DNA from: Haliscomenobacter sp.
GTDB lineage: Bacteria > Bacteroidota > Bacteroidia > Chitinophagales > Saprospiraceae
NCBI RefSeq assembly: GCF_016718685.1
Contig: NZ_JADKCX010000155.1
Location: 62,001-126,000 of the forward strand
Reading direction: 5' to 3'
Length of the DNA stretch: 64,000 nucleotides
Positions 27,315 to 36,325 of the stretch are shown here, in pieces; position 1 is the first letter of the stretch, and each line of letters begins with the position of its first letter. The position numbers were made by a program, and so were the translations under genes. The notes beneath the pieces are model-generated. The model made no database searches and was not told the DNA's origin. It was given only the letters and a program-made list of their open reading frames with translations.

Positions 27315-28285
27315 ATGAAAAAGATTGGTGTATTCACCTCTGGCGGAGACTCTCCGGGCATGAACGCCTGTATCCGGGCAGTGGTACGTACTGCATTACA
27401 CGAAGGGCTTGCGGTAGCCGGTATTCGTCGTGGCTATCAAGGTTTTATTGATGGCGACATCTACGATATGGATCACCATTCGGTGAGCAACATCATTCAA
27501 CAAGGGGGACAATCCTGCGTTCTGCACGTTGTGCGGAATTTCATACCCTGGAAGGACGGCAACAAGCCTATGAAAACCTGGCCAAATTTGGCATCGATGG
27601 GATAGTCGCCATTGGTGGGGATGGTACCTTCACGGGAGCCAACATTTTCATGCAAGAACATCCCGAAATCAAATTCGTCGGCTGCCCAGGTACCATCGAC
27701 AACGATCTTTTGGGCACAGATTACACCATTGGTTATGATACCGCCATCAATACGGCCATGGAAGCCATTGATAAAATACGGGATACAGCCAATGCCCACG
27801 ATCGTTTGTTTTTTATTGAAGTGATGGGCCGTGATGCCGGATTTATTGCCATGGCTGCAGGCATCGCCACCGGCGCAGAAGCGATCTTGGTTCCCGAAAC
27901 CCATACCGATATTGAAGGCCTGATCAAAAAATTGGAATGGGGCTGGGAAAACAAAAAAAATTCCAGCATTGTCGTGGTAGCCGAGGGCGACGAGGCCGGG
28001 GGTGCGCACAAGATTGCTGAAATGGTCAAGGCCAGATTGAGCCATTATGAAATCAAAGTGTCCATTTTGGGGCACATCCAGCGCGGTGGTCGCCCTACCT
28101 GTATGGAACGGGTACGCGCCAGCCGGATGGGTGTAGCCGCTACTCAAGCTTTGATTGCCGGGAAATCCAACGTCATGATCGGCATTGTCAACAATCAAAT
28201 TGTTTACACACCTTTTCACCAGTGCATCAAAGAGCACCAACAAATGGACGGTGCTTTGGTGGAAATGGTTGACGTACTCAGTTGA
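27315..28285 (+). CDS. pfkA: 6-phosphofructokinase (ATP-type), one frameshift
   Basis: Phosphorylates fructose 6-phosphate to the 1,6-bisphosphate, the controlled step of glycolysis. About 323 residues when joined, normal. KKIGVFTSGGDSPGMNA at the N-terminus, IRRGYQGFIDGD, then after the break GIVAIGGDGTFTGA (nucleotide site; GGDG followed by T, as in ATP enzymes), GCPGTIDNDL with the catalytic Asp, EVMGRDAGFIA, GHIQRGGRPTC. The frame changes in a run of five G (27504-27508): six G would give GGTILRSARCAEF. Start at ATG 27315. Followed by the Pat-like gene after 18 bases, so probably one transcript. Confidence 0.95.
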
Positions 28286-28303
28286 TCACAATCACACTGG
28301 GAC

Positions 28304-30976
28304 ATGAAGCAAAAACTCGATAAAATTTTCAAGCCTCAATCCCTGGCCTTGATTGGCGACTTTGTAGGGGTGGATACACCCGGGTATCGACTGGTACATA
28401 ACCTGGCTCAGGCCGGGTTTCGTGGACAAATATATACGGTTGCACCGAGTGGACAAGCACCAGGAGGTTCTGCTTCATTTACCGCCATTGTTGATTTGCC
28501 CACCAGGGTCGATTTGGCGATGATCAGTACGCCTCCAGATCAGTGGGAAGCGCACCTTAATGAATGTGGTAAAGCTGGAGTGGGCAGTGTGGCTTTGGTC
28601 GCTTCTGATCAGTTTTTTTCAGAGGAAGTTTTACACGAGTACCGCCAAAAAGCCCAAAAAATCTGTCGGCATCACCAGATTCGGATGCTTGGCCCCAATA
28701 GCATGGGCTTCATTGCACCCCATCAAAGACTGAATGCCAGTTTTTCTACCAAAATGCCCCTGCCGGGCAATCTGGCCCTCATTTCACAAAGTGGTGCTTT
28801 ATTGAGTTCAATTCTGGATTGGTCGGTCGAACAACGGGTAGGATTTAGCTACGTCGTAGGCCCGGGGGCGATGACCAATATTGATTTTGCAGACTTGATC
28901 GACTATTTCGGCTCTGACTCCCAAACTTCATGTATCCTGATTTACATGGAAAGCCTCAATAATGCCCGCCGTTTTATGAGTGCTGCCCGTGCTTTTGCCC
29001 GCTACAAACCCATCATTGTGCTCAAAGCGGGGCGCAGTGAAGAGGGCGTCAAAGCGGCTTTTTCACATACGGCAACCTTGACGGGTAATGACGCGGCTTT
29101 TGATGCCGCATTTCGGCGGGCGGGCGTAATTCGGGTCAATACTGTTGCCCAATTGTTCAATCTGGCACAGGCACTGGCCATGCAACCTCGCCCGCGGGGC
29201 AATCACCTGGCCATTGTCACCAATGGTGGTGGCCCAGGGGTTCTGGCGACCGACCACCTCATTCAGCACCAGGGACAACTGGCCAAACTTTCGGATCGCA
29301 GCATTCAGGCACTCACGGGTATTTTGAAGACGAGCCAATTCAACGCCAACCCAGTTGACCTTCCCGACCAATTCAATCCCGAGCAATATGCACTGGCCGT
29401 TCAAACCTGCCTGCGCGACGAGGGCGCGGATGGCGTATTGGCCATTCTTTCCCCCCATTCAACGGAGCAGGCCATTGCGGTAGCCGAGGCCCTGGTCAAA
29501 GCGGCCCGCAACAACAATAAACCCCTGTTTACCGCCTGGATGGGCGAAGGTGAAGTGAAAGCAGCCCGCAAAATTCTGGAGGCTGCGCGGATTCCCAATT
29601 ACCGCTTTCCCGAAAGTGCCGTGGATGCTTTTATTCGCATTCACCGCTACGTGCGAGACCTGGAACTGCTCTATGAAACGCCTCCCGCCATTCCTAAAGA
29701 TTTTGAGCCCGACGTAGCCAAAGCCCTGACCATCATCCAAAATACCCGGGTACAAAAACGCCAGGTGCTACTCGATCACGAGGCCAAAGCCCTGCTGGCC
29801 GCGTATCAGATTCCGGTCAATCGGGGGGTGTTGTGCCAAACCGTGGATGAGGCCGCCGAAGCAGGCAAACAATTGGGGTACCCCCTGGCCCTGAAATTGG
29901 TATCGCCCGACATTGGCCACAAAACCGATGTAGGAGGGGTATCGCTGCACTTACAAGACGAAAATGCCCTGCGTTTGGCTTTTCGCAATACCCTGCACAA
30001 ACTGGAAACGCTAAAACCTGGAGCCAAGGCCGCAGGAGTGATTGTGGAAAAAATGATCTACCGCCCGTTTGAAATCATCATTGGTGCCAAAAAAGATCCG
30101 GTTTTTGGACCGGTGATTGTATTTGGACGGGGTGGAATAGCCGTGGAGGTATTTAAAGATACCCAGATGGGGCTACCGCCGCTCAACATGGCCCTGGCTC
30201 AGCGACTGATTGAAGGAACGCGGATGTACCCCTTGTTGCGGGGTTATCGAGGTTTGCCCGGCAGTAACCTGGCTGAGCTGGATTACCTGCTTTGTAAGTT
30301 TTCTTATCTGGTGATGGATTTCCCCGAAATCAAAGAAATTGAAATGAATCCCTTGTTGGCCGATGCCAAGGGGGGAATTGTGGTAGATGCAACGGTCGTA
30401 TTGGAAGAAAACCAGCTGGAGCAAAGTGGTCCCGAGTATCGCCACCTGGTCATTTCTCCTTATCCAGGAAAAAAATATACCAAAATAGTGACCCTGAAAA
30501 GTGGGGAAGTGGTAACCTTGCGCCCCATTCGCCCGGAAGATGAACCAGCACTGGCACGGATGCTGCAGGGGGTATCCAACGATTCCTTGTACATGCGCTT
30601 TTTTGGGTACATCCCCAAAATCACGCACGCCTGGATGATCCGGTTTACCCACATCGACTACGACCGGGAAATGGCCATTGTGGCTGAAATCAGCCGGGGC
30701 GCAAGTCGGGAGCTGCTAGGCTCTGTACGCATCATCGAAGATGCCTGGCGGGAAACGGCGGAATATTCGATCCTCATTGCCGACCATTTTCAAGGACGGG
30801 GTTTGGGCAACATCATGACCGATTACATCCTCGATATCGCGCGCGACCGCAAAATCAGTAAAATTGTCGCTTCTGTGTTGTCGCAAAACGGCCCAATGAT
30901 CAAGTTATTCGAAAAACGGGGCTTCCGCTTTGACAAAAGTGACCTGGAAGTGTACGAAGTGGAATTGGATTTGTAA
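28304..30976 (+). CDS. ADP-forming acyl-CoA synthetase fused to GNAT acetyltransferase (Pat/AcuA-like)
   Basis: 890 residues. CoA-binding domain at about 1-130 (SLALIGDFVGVDTPGYRLVHNL), two succinyl-CoA-ligase-like domains with LISQSGALLSSILDW and SHTATLTGND near residue 253 (His at the place of the phosphohistidine of ADP-forming acetyl-CoA synthetases). ATP-grasp domain at about 480-700 (LALKLVSPDIGHKTDVGGV, GRGGIAVEVFKD). C-terminal GNAT domain at about 730-890 (TLRPIRPEDEPALARML, FQGRGLGNIM acetyl-CoA loop). Proteins with this layout include the bacterial protein lysine acetyltransferases of the Pat/PatZ type; in those the synthetase part is catalytically inactive, but here the His is kept. 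It may therefore acetylate proteins, make acetyl-CoA, or both. Confidence 0.88.
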   Translation: MKQKLDKIFKPQSLALIGDFVGVDTPGYRLVHNLAQAGFRGQIYTVAPSGQAPGGSASFTAIVDLPTRVDLAMISTPPDQWEAHLNECGKAGVGSVALVASDQFFSEEVLHEYRQKAQKICRHHQIRMLGPNSMGFIAPHQRLNASFSTKMPLPGNLALISQSGALLSSILDWSVEQRVGFSYVVGPGAMTNIDFADLIDYFGSDSQTSCILIYMESLNNARRFMSAARAFARYKPIIVLKAGRSEEGVKAAFSHTATLTGNDAAFDAAFRRAGVIRVNTVAQLFNLAQALAMQPRPRGNHLAIVTNGGGPGVLATDHLIQHQGQLAKLSDRSIQALTGILKTSQFNANPVDLPDQFNPEQYALAVQTCLRDEGADGVLAILSPHSTEQAIAVAEALVKAARNNNKPLFTAWMGEGEVKAARKILEAARIPNYRFPESAVDAFIRIHRYVRDLELLYETPPAIPKDFEPDVAKALTIIQNTRVQKRQVLLDHEAKALLAAYQIPVNRGVLCQTVDEAAEAGKQLGYPLALKLVSPDIGHKTDVGGVSLHLQDENALRLAFRNTLHKLETLKPGAKAAGVIVEKMIYRPFEIIIGAKKDPVFGPVIVFGRGGIAVEVFKDTQMGLPPLNMALAQRLIEGTRMYPLLRGYRGLPGSNLAELDYLLCKFSYLVMDFPEIKEIEMNPLLADAKGGIVVDATVVLEENQLEQSGPEYRHLVISPYPGKKYTKIVTLKSGEVVTLRPIRPEDEPALARMLQGVSNDSLYMRFFGYIPKITHAWMIRFTHIDYDREMAIVAEISRGASRELLGSVRIIEDAWRETAEYSILIADHFQGRGLGNIMTDYILDIARDRKISKIVASVLSQNGPMIKLFEKRGFRFDKSDLEVYEVELDL

Positions 30977-31079
30977 AATCGCTACAAAGTATAAAAGAGA
31001 AAGGCTACCCCTTAGATTCTCGTTACACCAAGTCTAAAGAATAACCTTCACTCCTTTTCACTCTTGTTTCAATGCTAAT

Positions 31080-32021
31080 TTAGAGTGGAAGCAATGCCAC
31101 CACCAGCACACCCACCGTCAAAGTAGTCGAGGCATTGAGGGCGATGCCTAACAGGTTGAGGCTGTTCGTAGAACTGACCACCAGGGTGCCTTTGAGTTCC
31201 ATTTTGCCCGTGCTGTCGTTTTTGTCATAAGCGGCAAAATGCAGTTCGTACTCCCCTTGATCGAGAAAATGCAGTTCGTAGTCTCCATTTGCAGCCACCG
31301 TGGCACTGGTTACTGCTTTGCTGAATTCAATATCGCTTGCGCCCTGGCCATCGGTTTCGGTATTGAGGTTGAATTGTCCTTTTTTGTAGGCATACACCAC
31401 CAGTTTGTCACTGTTGGAAACCAAATCCTGGCAATTCCCTTTGATGACGCTGGCTTTGTTTTTGGCAACTACCCGAATGGCGCTTTCCAATTCTGCCTCC
31501 GACACAAAATCATATTGGTCAGTGGCATTTTGCTCCCGTTTGATGGATTTGCGCAGATCAAAATCTACAACGAGTGCCGTCTCTTGCCCTGCTTCAATGG
31601 CGTAGTTGTGGTTTAAGGTAAGCTCAGTGTCCGCGGAAAGTAGTTTGTGTTTGGTATCGTTGACCTCTAGAACGTAACAGCCAGGGGCGTTTCCATTCTG
31701 GTCTTTTTCATAATCCAACACCAAGGTGACGCTGCTGTAGGTTTTGGCATCCAGCTCGGAAATACCCAACAATTTGGTGTTTCCCTTTTGGAAAGCAGCC
31801 AGATCAATGGTGGTTTTGTTGAACCCTTCGAGTGATTGTCCATCTAGTTTCACGTCGGCGATGGTCACAAACGCGCCCTTGATATTGGCGTCGTCAAAGG
31901 GTGCATCGGTTACTTCAATGCGGGCAGCGCCCTTGGTTGCATCGGTCTCATTTTTCTCGCATGAGAGGAACGTAAATGCACATAGTGCTGATAATGATAA
32001 TACTAATGATTTGGTGTTCAT
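31080..32021 (-). CDS. DUF4382 lipoprotein
   Basis: 313 residues. Lipoprotein signal with LSC lipobox (AFTFLSCEKNE). Residues about 33-185 match DUF4382, a family common in Bacteroidota envelope proteins, with ARIEVTDAPFDDANIKGAFVTI, ELDAKTYSSVTLVLDY and LVVDFDLRKSI. The remainder resembles a carboxypeptidase-regulatory-like beta-sandwich (ANGDYELHFLDQGEYELHFAAYD). It ends in a hydrophobic stretch (ASTTLTVGVLVVALLPL), unusual for a lipoprotein and perhaps a membrane tail. Convergent with the Pat-like gene. Function unknown. Confidence 0.82.
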   Translation of the reverse strand: MNTKSLVLSLSALCAFTFLSCEKNETDATKGAARIEVTDAPFDDANIKGAFVTIADVKLDGQSLEGFNKTTIDLAAFQKGNTKLLGISELDAKTYSSVTLVLDYEKDQNGNAPGCYVLEVNDTKHKLLSADTELTLNHNYAIEAGQETALVVDFDLRKSIKREQNATDQYDFVSEAELESAIRVVAKNKASVIKGNCQDLVSNSDKLVVYAYKKGQFNLNTETDGQGASDIEFSKAVTSATVAANGDYELHFLDQGEYELHFAAYDKNDSTGKMELKGTLVVSSTNSLNLLGIALNASTTLTVGVLVVALLPL

Positions 32022-32191
32022 GGATAGGAAGTTTTGATTACAAATATCTACTAAACGAGGCTGCTTTTTTGGATATTGCCCAAAGGGTATTTTTTCACGT
32101 TTAAACCAAGAAAAACCTCGAAATATGTAGGCTCTTTTGTACGTATTCCTATCTTGGGGAGGATTTCAACAATGTTTGAATTTAAAACAAA

Positions 32192-32668
32192 ATGATTATG
32201 GAAAGCACACAGATCGAAAAAAAACTGGAAGCGCTGGGACTGACCCTACCCACCCTACCGGGCTCAAAAGGAATTTATAAAAGTTGCCTTACCGTGGGCA
32301 ATCTGGTGTATGTATCTGGCCACGTCTCGGTACAAACCGATGGCAGTTTCATCTCTGGAAAACTGGGTCAGGACCTGGATGAAACCGAAGGCCAAATTGC
32401 TGCCCGCCAATGTGGGCTGGCCATGCTCGCTTCGCTAAAAAAACACCTGGGAGACCTCGATCGCATCACCAGAGTAGTCAAACTGCTCGGTATGGTCAAT
32501 AGTACCCCCAATTATACCCAGCATCCCGTGGTCATCAACGGCTGTAGTACTTTATTTGTCGACCTCTGGGGCGATGAAAATGGCAAAGGTGTCCGCAGTG
32601 CCGTCGGCATGGGTTCTTTGCCGGGAAATGTGGCTGTAGAAATCGAAGGAATCTTTGAAATAAGTTGA
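32192..32668 (+). CDS. RidA/YjgF-like protein
   Basis: 158 residues (start at 32192 or the next Met at 32198). It belongs to the larger RidA-like branch (about 150 residues, often called the endoribonuclease L-PSP/chorismate-mutase-like group). NLVYVSGHVSVQTDGSFISGKLGQDLDETEGQIAARQC includes the conserved GQ/AA segments, and GKGVRSAVGMGSLPGNVAVEIEGIFEI holds the Arg and Glu of the RidA ligand pocket. RidA deaminates reactive enamines from PLP enzymes; this branch is less well studied. The last codons and stop run into the GTTGAAAAG repeat. Confidence 0.85.
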   Translation: MIMESTQIEKKLEALGLTLPTLPGSKGIYKSCLTVGNLVYVSGHVSVQTDGSFISGKLGQDLDETEGQIAARQCGLAMLASLKKHLGDLDRITRVVKLLGMVNSTPNYTQHPVVINGCSTLFVDLWGDENGKGVRSAVGMGSLPGNVAVEIEGIFEIS

Positions 32669-32828
32669 AAAGTTGAAAAGTTTATAGTTGAAAAGTTGTC
32701 GGTAGCCTTTGAGGTTATCGATAAACTTAAAACCTAAAACTTAAAACCTAAAACCCAACAACCTTCAAACCCTCGAACCTTCACTCCCGAACCTCCGAAC
32801 CCTCGAACCCCCAAACCCCCGAACCCTC
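32664..32828. repeat. Composite word repeat with three different words
   Basis: A mosaic: GTTGAAAAGTTGAAAAG words directly after the RidA stop, a unique piece GGTAGCCTTTGAGGTTATCGAT, then AAACTTAAAACCTAAAAC words, then CCTTCAAACCCTCGAACC and CCGAACCCTCGAACCCCC words. The words correspond to single arms of the elements at 24.7, 3.5 and 1.6 kb. The full left arms are absent. It reaches to the coding region of the dipeptidase, whose start codon is missing. Confidence 0.8.
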
Positions 32829-32859
32829 CTTCGTCATCGACGCCCACCTTGACCTCAGC

Positions 32860-33897
32860 ATGAACGCCATGGAGTGGAACCGCGACCTGCGCCGCTCTAT
32901 CGCCGAAATCAAAGCCCGTGAAATGGGTTTAACCGACAAGCCCGACCGCGCCCAGGGGACAGTCAGCCTGCCCGAATTGCGCAAAGGCAATGTCGGCCTG
33001 GTGGTCGCCACCCAAATTGCCCGTTTTGTAGCGCCCGATAATCTCCTGCCCGGCTGGCATTCACCCGAACAAGCCTGGGCACATACTCAAGCGCAACTGG
33101 CCTGGTACCAAGCCATGGTCGCTGCCGGGGAAATGGTGCAAATCCGGGATCTAGCCGGTTTGGAGCAACACTTGAGCAGCTGGAATGATGGCCAGGCCAC
33201 CGCAAAAAAACCCGTAGGTTTTATCCTGAGCTTGGAAGGGGCCGATTCACTGGTCAGTTTGGAACACCTTGAAATGGCCCACGCTTATGGTTTGCGGGCC
33301 ATCGGGCCAGCTCATTACGGCCCCGGACGGTATGCCAACGGAACGGACTCGACCGGAAAAATGGGGCAAATGGGCATCGATCTCTTGAAAAAAATGGAGT
33401 CGCTCAACATCATCCTGGATGCAACGCACCTTTGTGATGATGCATTTTGGCAAGCCATGGATCATTTCTCGGGCCCAGTATGGGCCAGCCACAACAACTG
33501 CCGGGCCATTGTGAACCACAACCGCCAGTTTTCCGACGAACAACTGAAAGTTTTGATTGAACGAGGCGCCGTGATTGGTGCGGCTTTTGACTCCTGGATG
33601 ATCGTCCCCAATTGGGTTCGGCAGGTATCCACGCCGCTGGGGATGGACTGCAACCTGGACAAAGTGGTGCGGCACATTGACCACATTTGTCAATTGGCGG
33701 GCAATGCCCATCATGTGGGGATAGGCTCAGACCTGGACGGGGCTTTTGGCAAAGAGCAATGTCCTCATGACCTGGATACCATCGCTGATTTGCACAAATT
33801 GGTGCCGATTCTCCAGCATCACGGGTATTCAGATGAAGACATCAAGGGCATCATGCATGGCAACTGGCTGCGCTTTTTGCGCCGGGCCTGGGCTTGA
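32860..33897 (+). CDS. Membrane dipeptidase (peptidase M19), start unclear
   Basis: Zinc dipeptidase related to renal dipeptidase. From the first ATG (32860) it has 345 residues, but the open frame continues upstream through FVIDAHLDLSMNAMEWNRD. That segment contains the family's first metal-binding motif (HxD in DAHLDLS, 32845-32853), so translation should begin before 32830. No ATG, GTG or TTG lies in this frame between the stop at 32749 and 32860; the space is repeat sequence. Other ligands are present: the bridging Glu in ILSLEGADS, the His of the ATHLCDDAFW and ASHNNCRAI segments, and GIGSDLDGAFG. Either a rare start codon is used or the repeat has replaced the original start. Confidence 0.85.
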   Translation: MNAMEWNRDLRRSIAEIKAREMGLTDKPDRAQGTVSLPELRKGNVGLVVATQIARFVAPDNLLPGWHSPEQAWAHTQAQLAWYQAMVAAGEMVQIRDLAGLEQHLSSWNDGQATAKKPVGFILSLEGADSLVSLEHLEMAHAYGLRAIGPAHYGPGRYANGTDSTGKMGQMGIDLLKKMESLNIILDATHLCDDAFWQAMDHFSGPVWASHNNCRAIVNHNRQFSDEQLKVLIERGAVIGAAFDSWMIVPNWVRQVSTPLGMDCNLDKVVRHIDHICQLAGNAHHVGIGSDLDGAFGKEQCPHDLDTIADLHKLVPILQHHGYSDEDIKGIMHGNWLRFLRRAWA

Positions 33898-33943
33898 TGG
33901 TTCAAAAATATTGATATGCCTATTCACAAAAAGCGACAACAAT

Positions 33944-34037
33944 GGGAGCGCGGATGACGCGGATTAAGCGGATTTACGCGGATTTATTTGTCGAATGAGG
34001 TATAATCCGCAAATCCGCGTCATCCGCGTCCCAGAAA
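33944..34037. repeat. Palindromic word repeat, GCGGATGAC type
   Basis: GCGCGGATGACGCGGATTAAG and CGGATTTACGCGGATTT on the left; ATCCGCAAATCCGCGTCATCC and GCGTCC on the right, around the loop ATTTGTCGAATGAGGTAT. The period is 9-10 bases. It fills the gap between the dipeptidase and the DUF1361 gene. Confidence 0.85.
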
Positions 34038-34093
34038 CCGCGACAGAGCCGAAGGCTCCGAGCGAGAGAGCCGGGCGCTGAACTTGTACAGAA

Positions 34094-34792
34094 ATGATTG
34101 TTTTACAAGAATTTAAAAAATATTCCATGCTCCAGCGGCTCAAAACACACCAGCGGTACTATGAAACCCTCTTTCTTTTTTTGCTGAGTTGTTATTGTTT
34201 CGCGTTATCGCTGTTTCGTTTGATTTATTCCGACACCCTGGTGTTTATCTTTTTAAATGTTAATTTGTTTCTGGCGTTTTTACCCTGGTTTTTCAGCAGT
34301 TTGTTGATCATTTACCCCAAACTTCAGCAGAGTAAAATTGCGGTGACGGTATTGCTGTGTACCTGGTTGTTGTTTTTTCCCAACGCCCCCTACATCCTTA
34401 CCGATCTGTTTCACTTGCGCCATCAGTTTTCCATGCCCGTCTGGTTTGATTTGGCCTTGATTTTGTCGTTCGCCTGGACGGGTTTGTTGTTTGGCCTGCT
34501 GAGTTTGTGGGACATCGAGAAGGTGTTGCGCAATTTTTTACCACCCAGGATCATCCCCGTGGTTTCGGTATTACTTTTGTTTTTAGGCAGTTTTGGCATC
34601 TATCTGGGGCGGTACCTACGCTGGAACAGCTGGGACATTCTCCGGGAACCCTTTGGCATCTTGTACGACATCAGCGACCGCCTGGTCAACCCACTTGATC
34701 ACCCGCGCACCTGGGGCATGACGATTATTATGGGACTGTTTTTGAACATGGTGTACTGGTCCTTTCATTTCATTCGGGACAGGACGGCATAA
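34094..34792 (+). CDS. DUF1361 integral membrane protein
   Basis: 232 residues (start at 34094, or 34127 giving MLQRLKTHQRYYET). About six to seven membrane helices: TLFLFLLSCYCFALSLFRLI, FIFLNVNLFLAFLPWFFSSL, IAVTVLLCTWLLFFPNAPYI, FDLALILSFAWTGLLFGLLS, PVVSVLLLFLGSFGIYLGRY and MTIIMGLFLNMVYWSFHFI. The pattern FFPNAPYILTDLFHL and YLGRYLRWNSWD fits DUF1361, of unknown function. Inner membrane. Confidence 0.83.
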   Translation: MIVLQEFKKYSMLQRLKTHQRYYETLFLFLLSCYCFALSLFRLIYSDTLVFIFLNVNLFLAFLPWFFSSLLIIYPKLQQSKIAVTVLLCTWLLFFPNAPYILTDLFHLRHQFSMPVWFDLALILSFAWTGLLFGLLSLWDIEKVLRNFLPPRIIPVVSVLLLFLGSFGIYLGRYLRWNSWDILREPFGILYDISDRLVNPLDHPRTWGMTIIMGLFLNMVYWSFHFIRDRTA

Positions 34793-34883
34793 ACAGGGAC
34801 GGTTTGTACAAAAAATTATGTGAGCCCCTTGGCATTCAGGATAACCACAATAATTGCAAAAGCCTATATTTACTAAAAAAAAG

Positions 34884-35426
34884 ATGGACGCAAGCCAAAA
34901 AACCACCAACCCTGCAGCCAAACCGGATGAAAAAAAGCACACCCTCAAGCAGGCTTTGAAAGACATCAGCACTGCCGGAGGGATCACCGTTTTTGTGATC
35001 ACCACCCTCACTTCGTTCTCTTTACCCGGCATTTTGTCTACGGTGCTACAAGGCGATTTTAGCCTGGACGCAGAGGGGATCGTGCTCATCTGGAAAATGA
35101 TTTTGCTCACCGCACCGCTGACCATCGGGATTGTAGTGGTCATCGTCGCCTTGATGCGCGAGTGGGTCAGCGAAGTTTGGGGAATTTCTTTGTTGACTAG
35201 CGCAGTGTTGATCGTCACCACATTTTTTTTGCGTGAAGATGGGCAATCCATTCTTTCCCTTGCCTGGTCGAGAACGACGGGTAATCCATTTTTTTACTTC
35301 CCAATACAGCTTTTGCTGGAGTATTTTCGCATTTATTACTGGATTCCCTTCGTTTCTTCATTCATCATCGGGTTTTTCATCAGCTGGGCGATCAATCGTT
35401 TGATGGTGGTCAAAAGCTGGGAGTAA
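34884..35426 (+). CDS. Small membrane protein of unknown function
   Basis: 180 residues from ATG 34884 (the frame is open from 34854). A charged N-terminus (KPDEKKHTLKQALKDIS) precedes four likely membrane helices: GGITVFVITTLTSFSLPGIL, LLTAPLTIGIVVVIVALM, GISLLTSAVLIVTTFFL, and WIPFVSSFIIGFFISWAI. No family recognised. It lies between the DUF1361 gene and the YARHG gene; the next ATG is 18 bases beyond its stop, so it shares a transcript with the latter. Confidence 0.65.
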   Translation: MDASQKTTNPAAKPDEKKHTLKQALKDISTAGGITVFVITTLTSFSLPGILSTVLQGDFSLDAEGIVLIWKMILLTAPLTIGIVVVIVALMREWVSEVWGISLLTSAVLIVTTFFLREDGQSILSLAWSRTTGNPFFYFPIQLLLEYFRIYYWIPFVSSFIIGFFISWAINRLMVVKSWE

Positions 35427-35444
35427 AGACAACAGAACTTCAGC

Positions 35445-36149
35445 ATGAACAATACACTCATCCTAACGGCCCTGATTTTTTTTCCGCTTTGGGCTTTCAG
35501 CCAAAAAATGGGCTTCGACGACATCGACGGCAGCAAACTCAAACCCTGGCTGCTTAAAGACAAAACGGGTTACCAGTTTGCTTACCACTTTGGTGATTCG
35601 GAAGCAGAATCCAATCTGGTTGTTCTGGTCGGTCCCGATAAGTGTTACGCCCAAATCTCCTGGGGGGAATGGTCGGCAGACGGTGCCAACTGGCTCAAAC
35701 GTTTTGAAACCCTCAGCAACGTACGCATCGAAGGCAACCGGTTTTTTTCTGACAAAACCAATGGCGAATTTGTACTGTACACCAACGGCGGCGAAACCAC
35801 CCAATGCCTGAAGGTATACAAACCCTGGAGTGGCGTGACCGCAAAGGGCGAATACGAGGTCGGCTTTGTGGCAGGCAAAGCGGAACTCTTTTTTGATGGC
35901 CAATTCCCCCAAGCCTCACTGCGCCCACTCAATGCTGTTGAACTCAGCAAAATGTCCAAAGCCGACCTGCAGTTGATGCGCAATGAAATCTACGCCCGCT
36001 ATGGTTTTATCTTCAAATCCGGCGGTGCAATGCAGGCCCATTTTGCCAAACAAGACTGGTACAAAGGCCAGTATGCCGACGTCACTCCATTCCTGACCGA
36101 ACTGGAAAAGGAAAACCTCAAAAAGATCCAGTTGGCCGAAAGCAAGTAG
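35445..36149 (+). CDS. Secreted YARHG-domain protein
   Basis: 234 residues. Signal peptide TLILTALIFFPLWAFSQK. A middle part of unknown fold (about 25-160) carries VVLVGPDKCYAQISWGEWSADG. The C-terminal 70 residues match the YARHG domain: MSKADLQLMRNEIYARYGFIF (YARYG in place of YARHG), then HFAKQDWYKGQYADVTPFLTELEKENLKKIQ. YARHG domains occur in extracellular proteins of Bacteroidota and Firmicutes, often with unknown binding roles. Probably periplasmic or surface. Confidence 0.82.
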   Translation: MNNTLILTALIFFPLWAFSQKMGFDDIDGSKLKPWLLKDKTGYQFAYHFGDSEAESNLVVLVGPDKCYAQISWGEWSADGANWLKRFETLSNVRIEGNRFFSDKTNGEFVLYTNGGETTQCLKVYKPWSGVTAKGEYEVGFVAGKAELFFDGQFPQASLRPLNAVELSKMSKADLQLMRNEIYARYGFIFKSGGAMQAHFAKQDWYKGQYADVTPFLTELEKENLKKIQLAESK

Positions 36150-36185
36150 GCTGAGAAATTTATTTGAAAAAAAAGCCCTCAGCTC

Positions 36186-36216
36186 TTGCGTATAATGCCA
36201 CGAGACCTTACTTTTG
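36186..36216 (+). promoter_or_regulatory. Promoter of tRNA-Gln
   Basis: TTG 36186-36188, 20 bases, TACTTTTG 36209-36216, 38 bases before the tRNA. The downstream GCGTCACT resembles the sequences after the -7 boxes of aspS and the META gene. Confidence 0.75.
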
Positions 36217-36254
36217 CGTCACTCTTGGAAAAAATGCTTTCTGAGACTGGTTTT

Positions 36255-36325
36255 AGACCTATGGTGTAACGGTAGCACATCTGATTTTGGTTCAGCCTGT
36301 TAAGGTTCGAATCCTTATAGGTCTA
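36255..36325 (+). tRNA. tRNA-Gln (anticodon UUG)
   Basis: 71 bases. Acceptor AGACCTA / TAGGTCT, D-arm GTGTAACGGTAGCAC, anticodon loop TTTTGGT with anticodon TTG at 36287-36289, T-arm AAGG-TTCGAAT-CCTT, discriminator A. CCA is not encoded. It marks the left edge of the gene-poor islet. Confidence 0.95.

Noticed and set aside
27501..27512. Programmed frameshift in pfkA
   Set aside because: A G run one base short is typical of sequence error; similar breaks occur in many other genes and no stimulating structure is seen.
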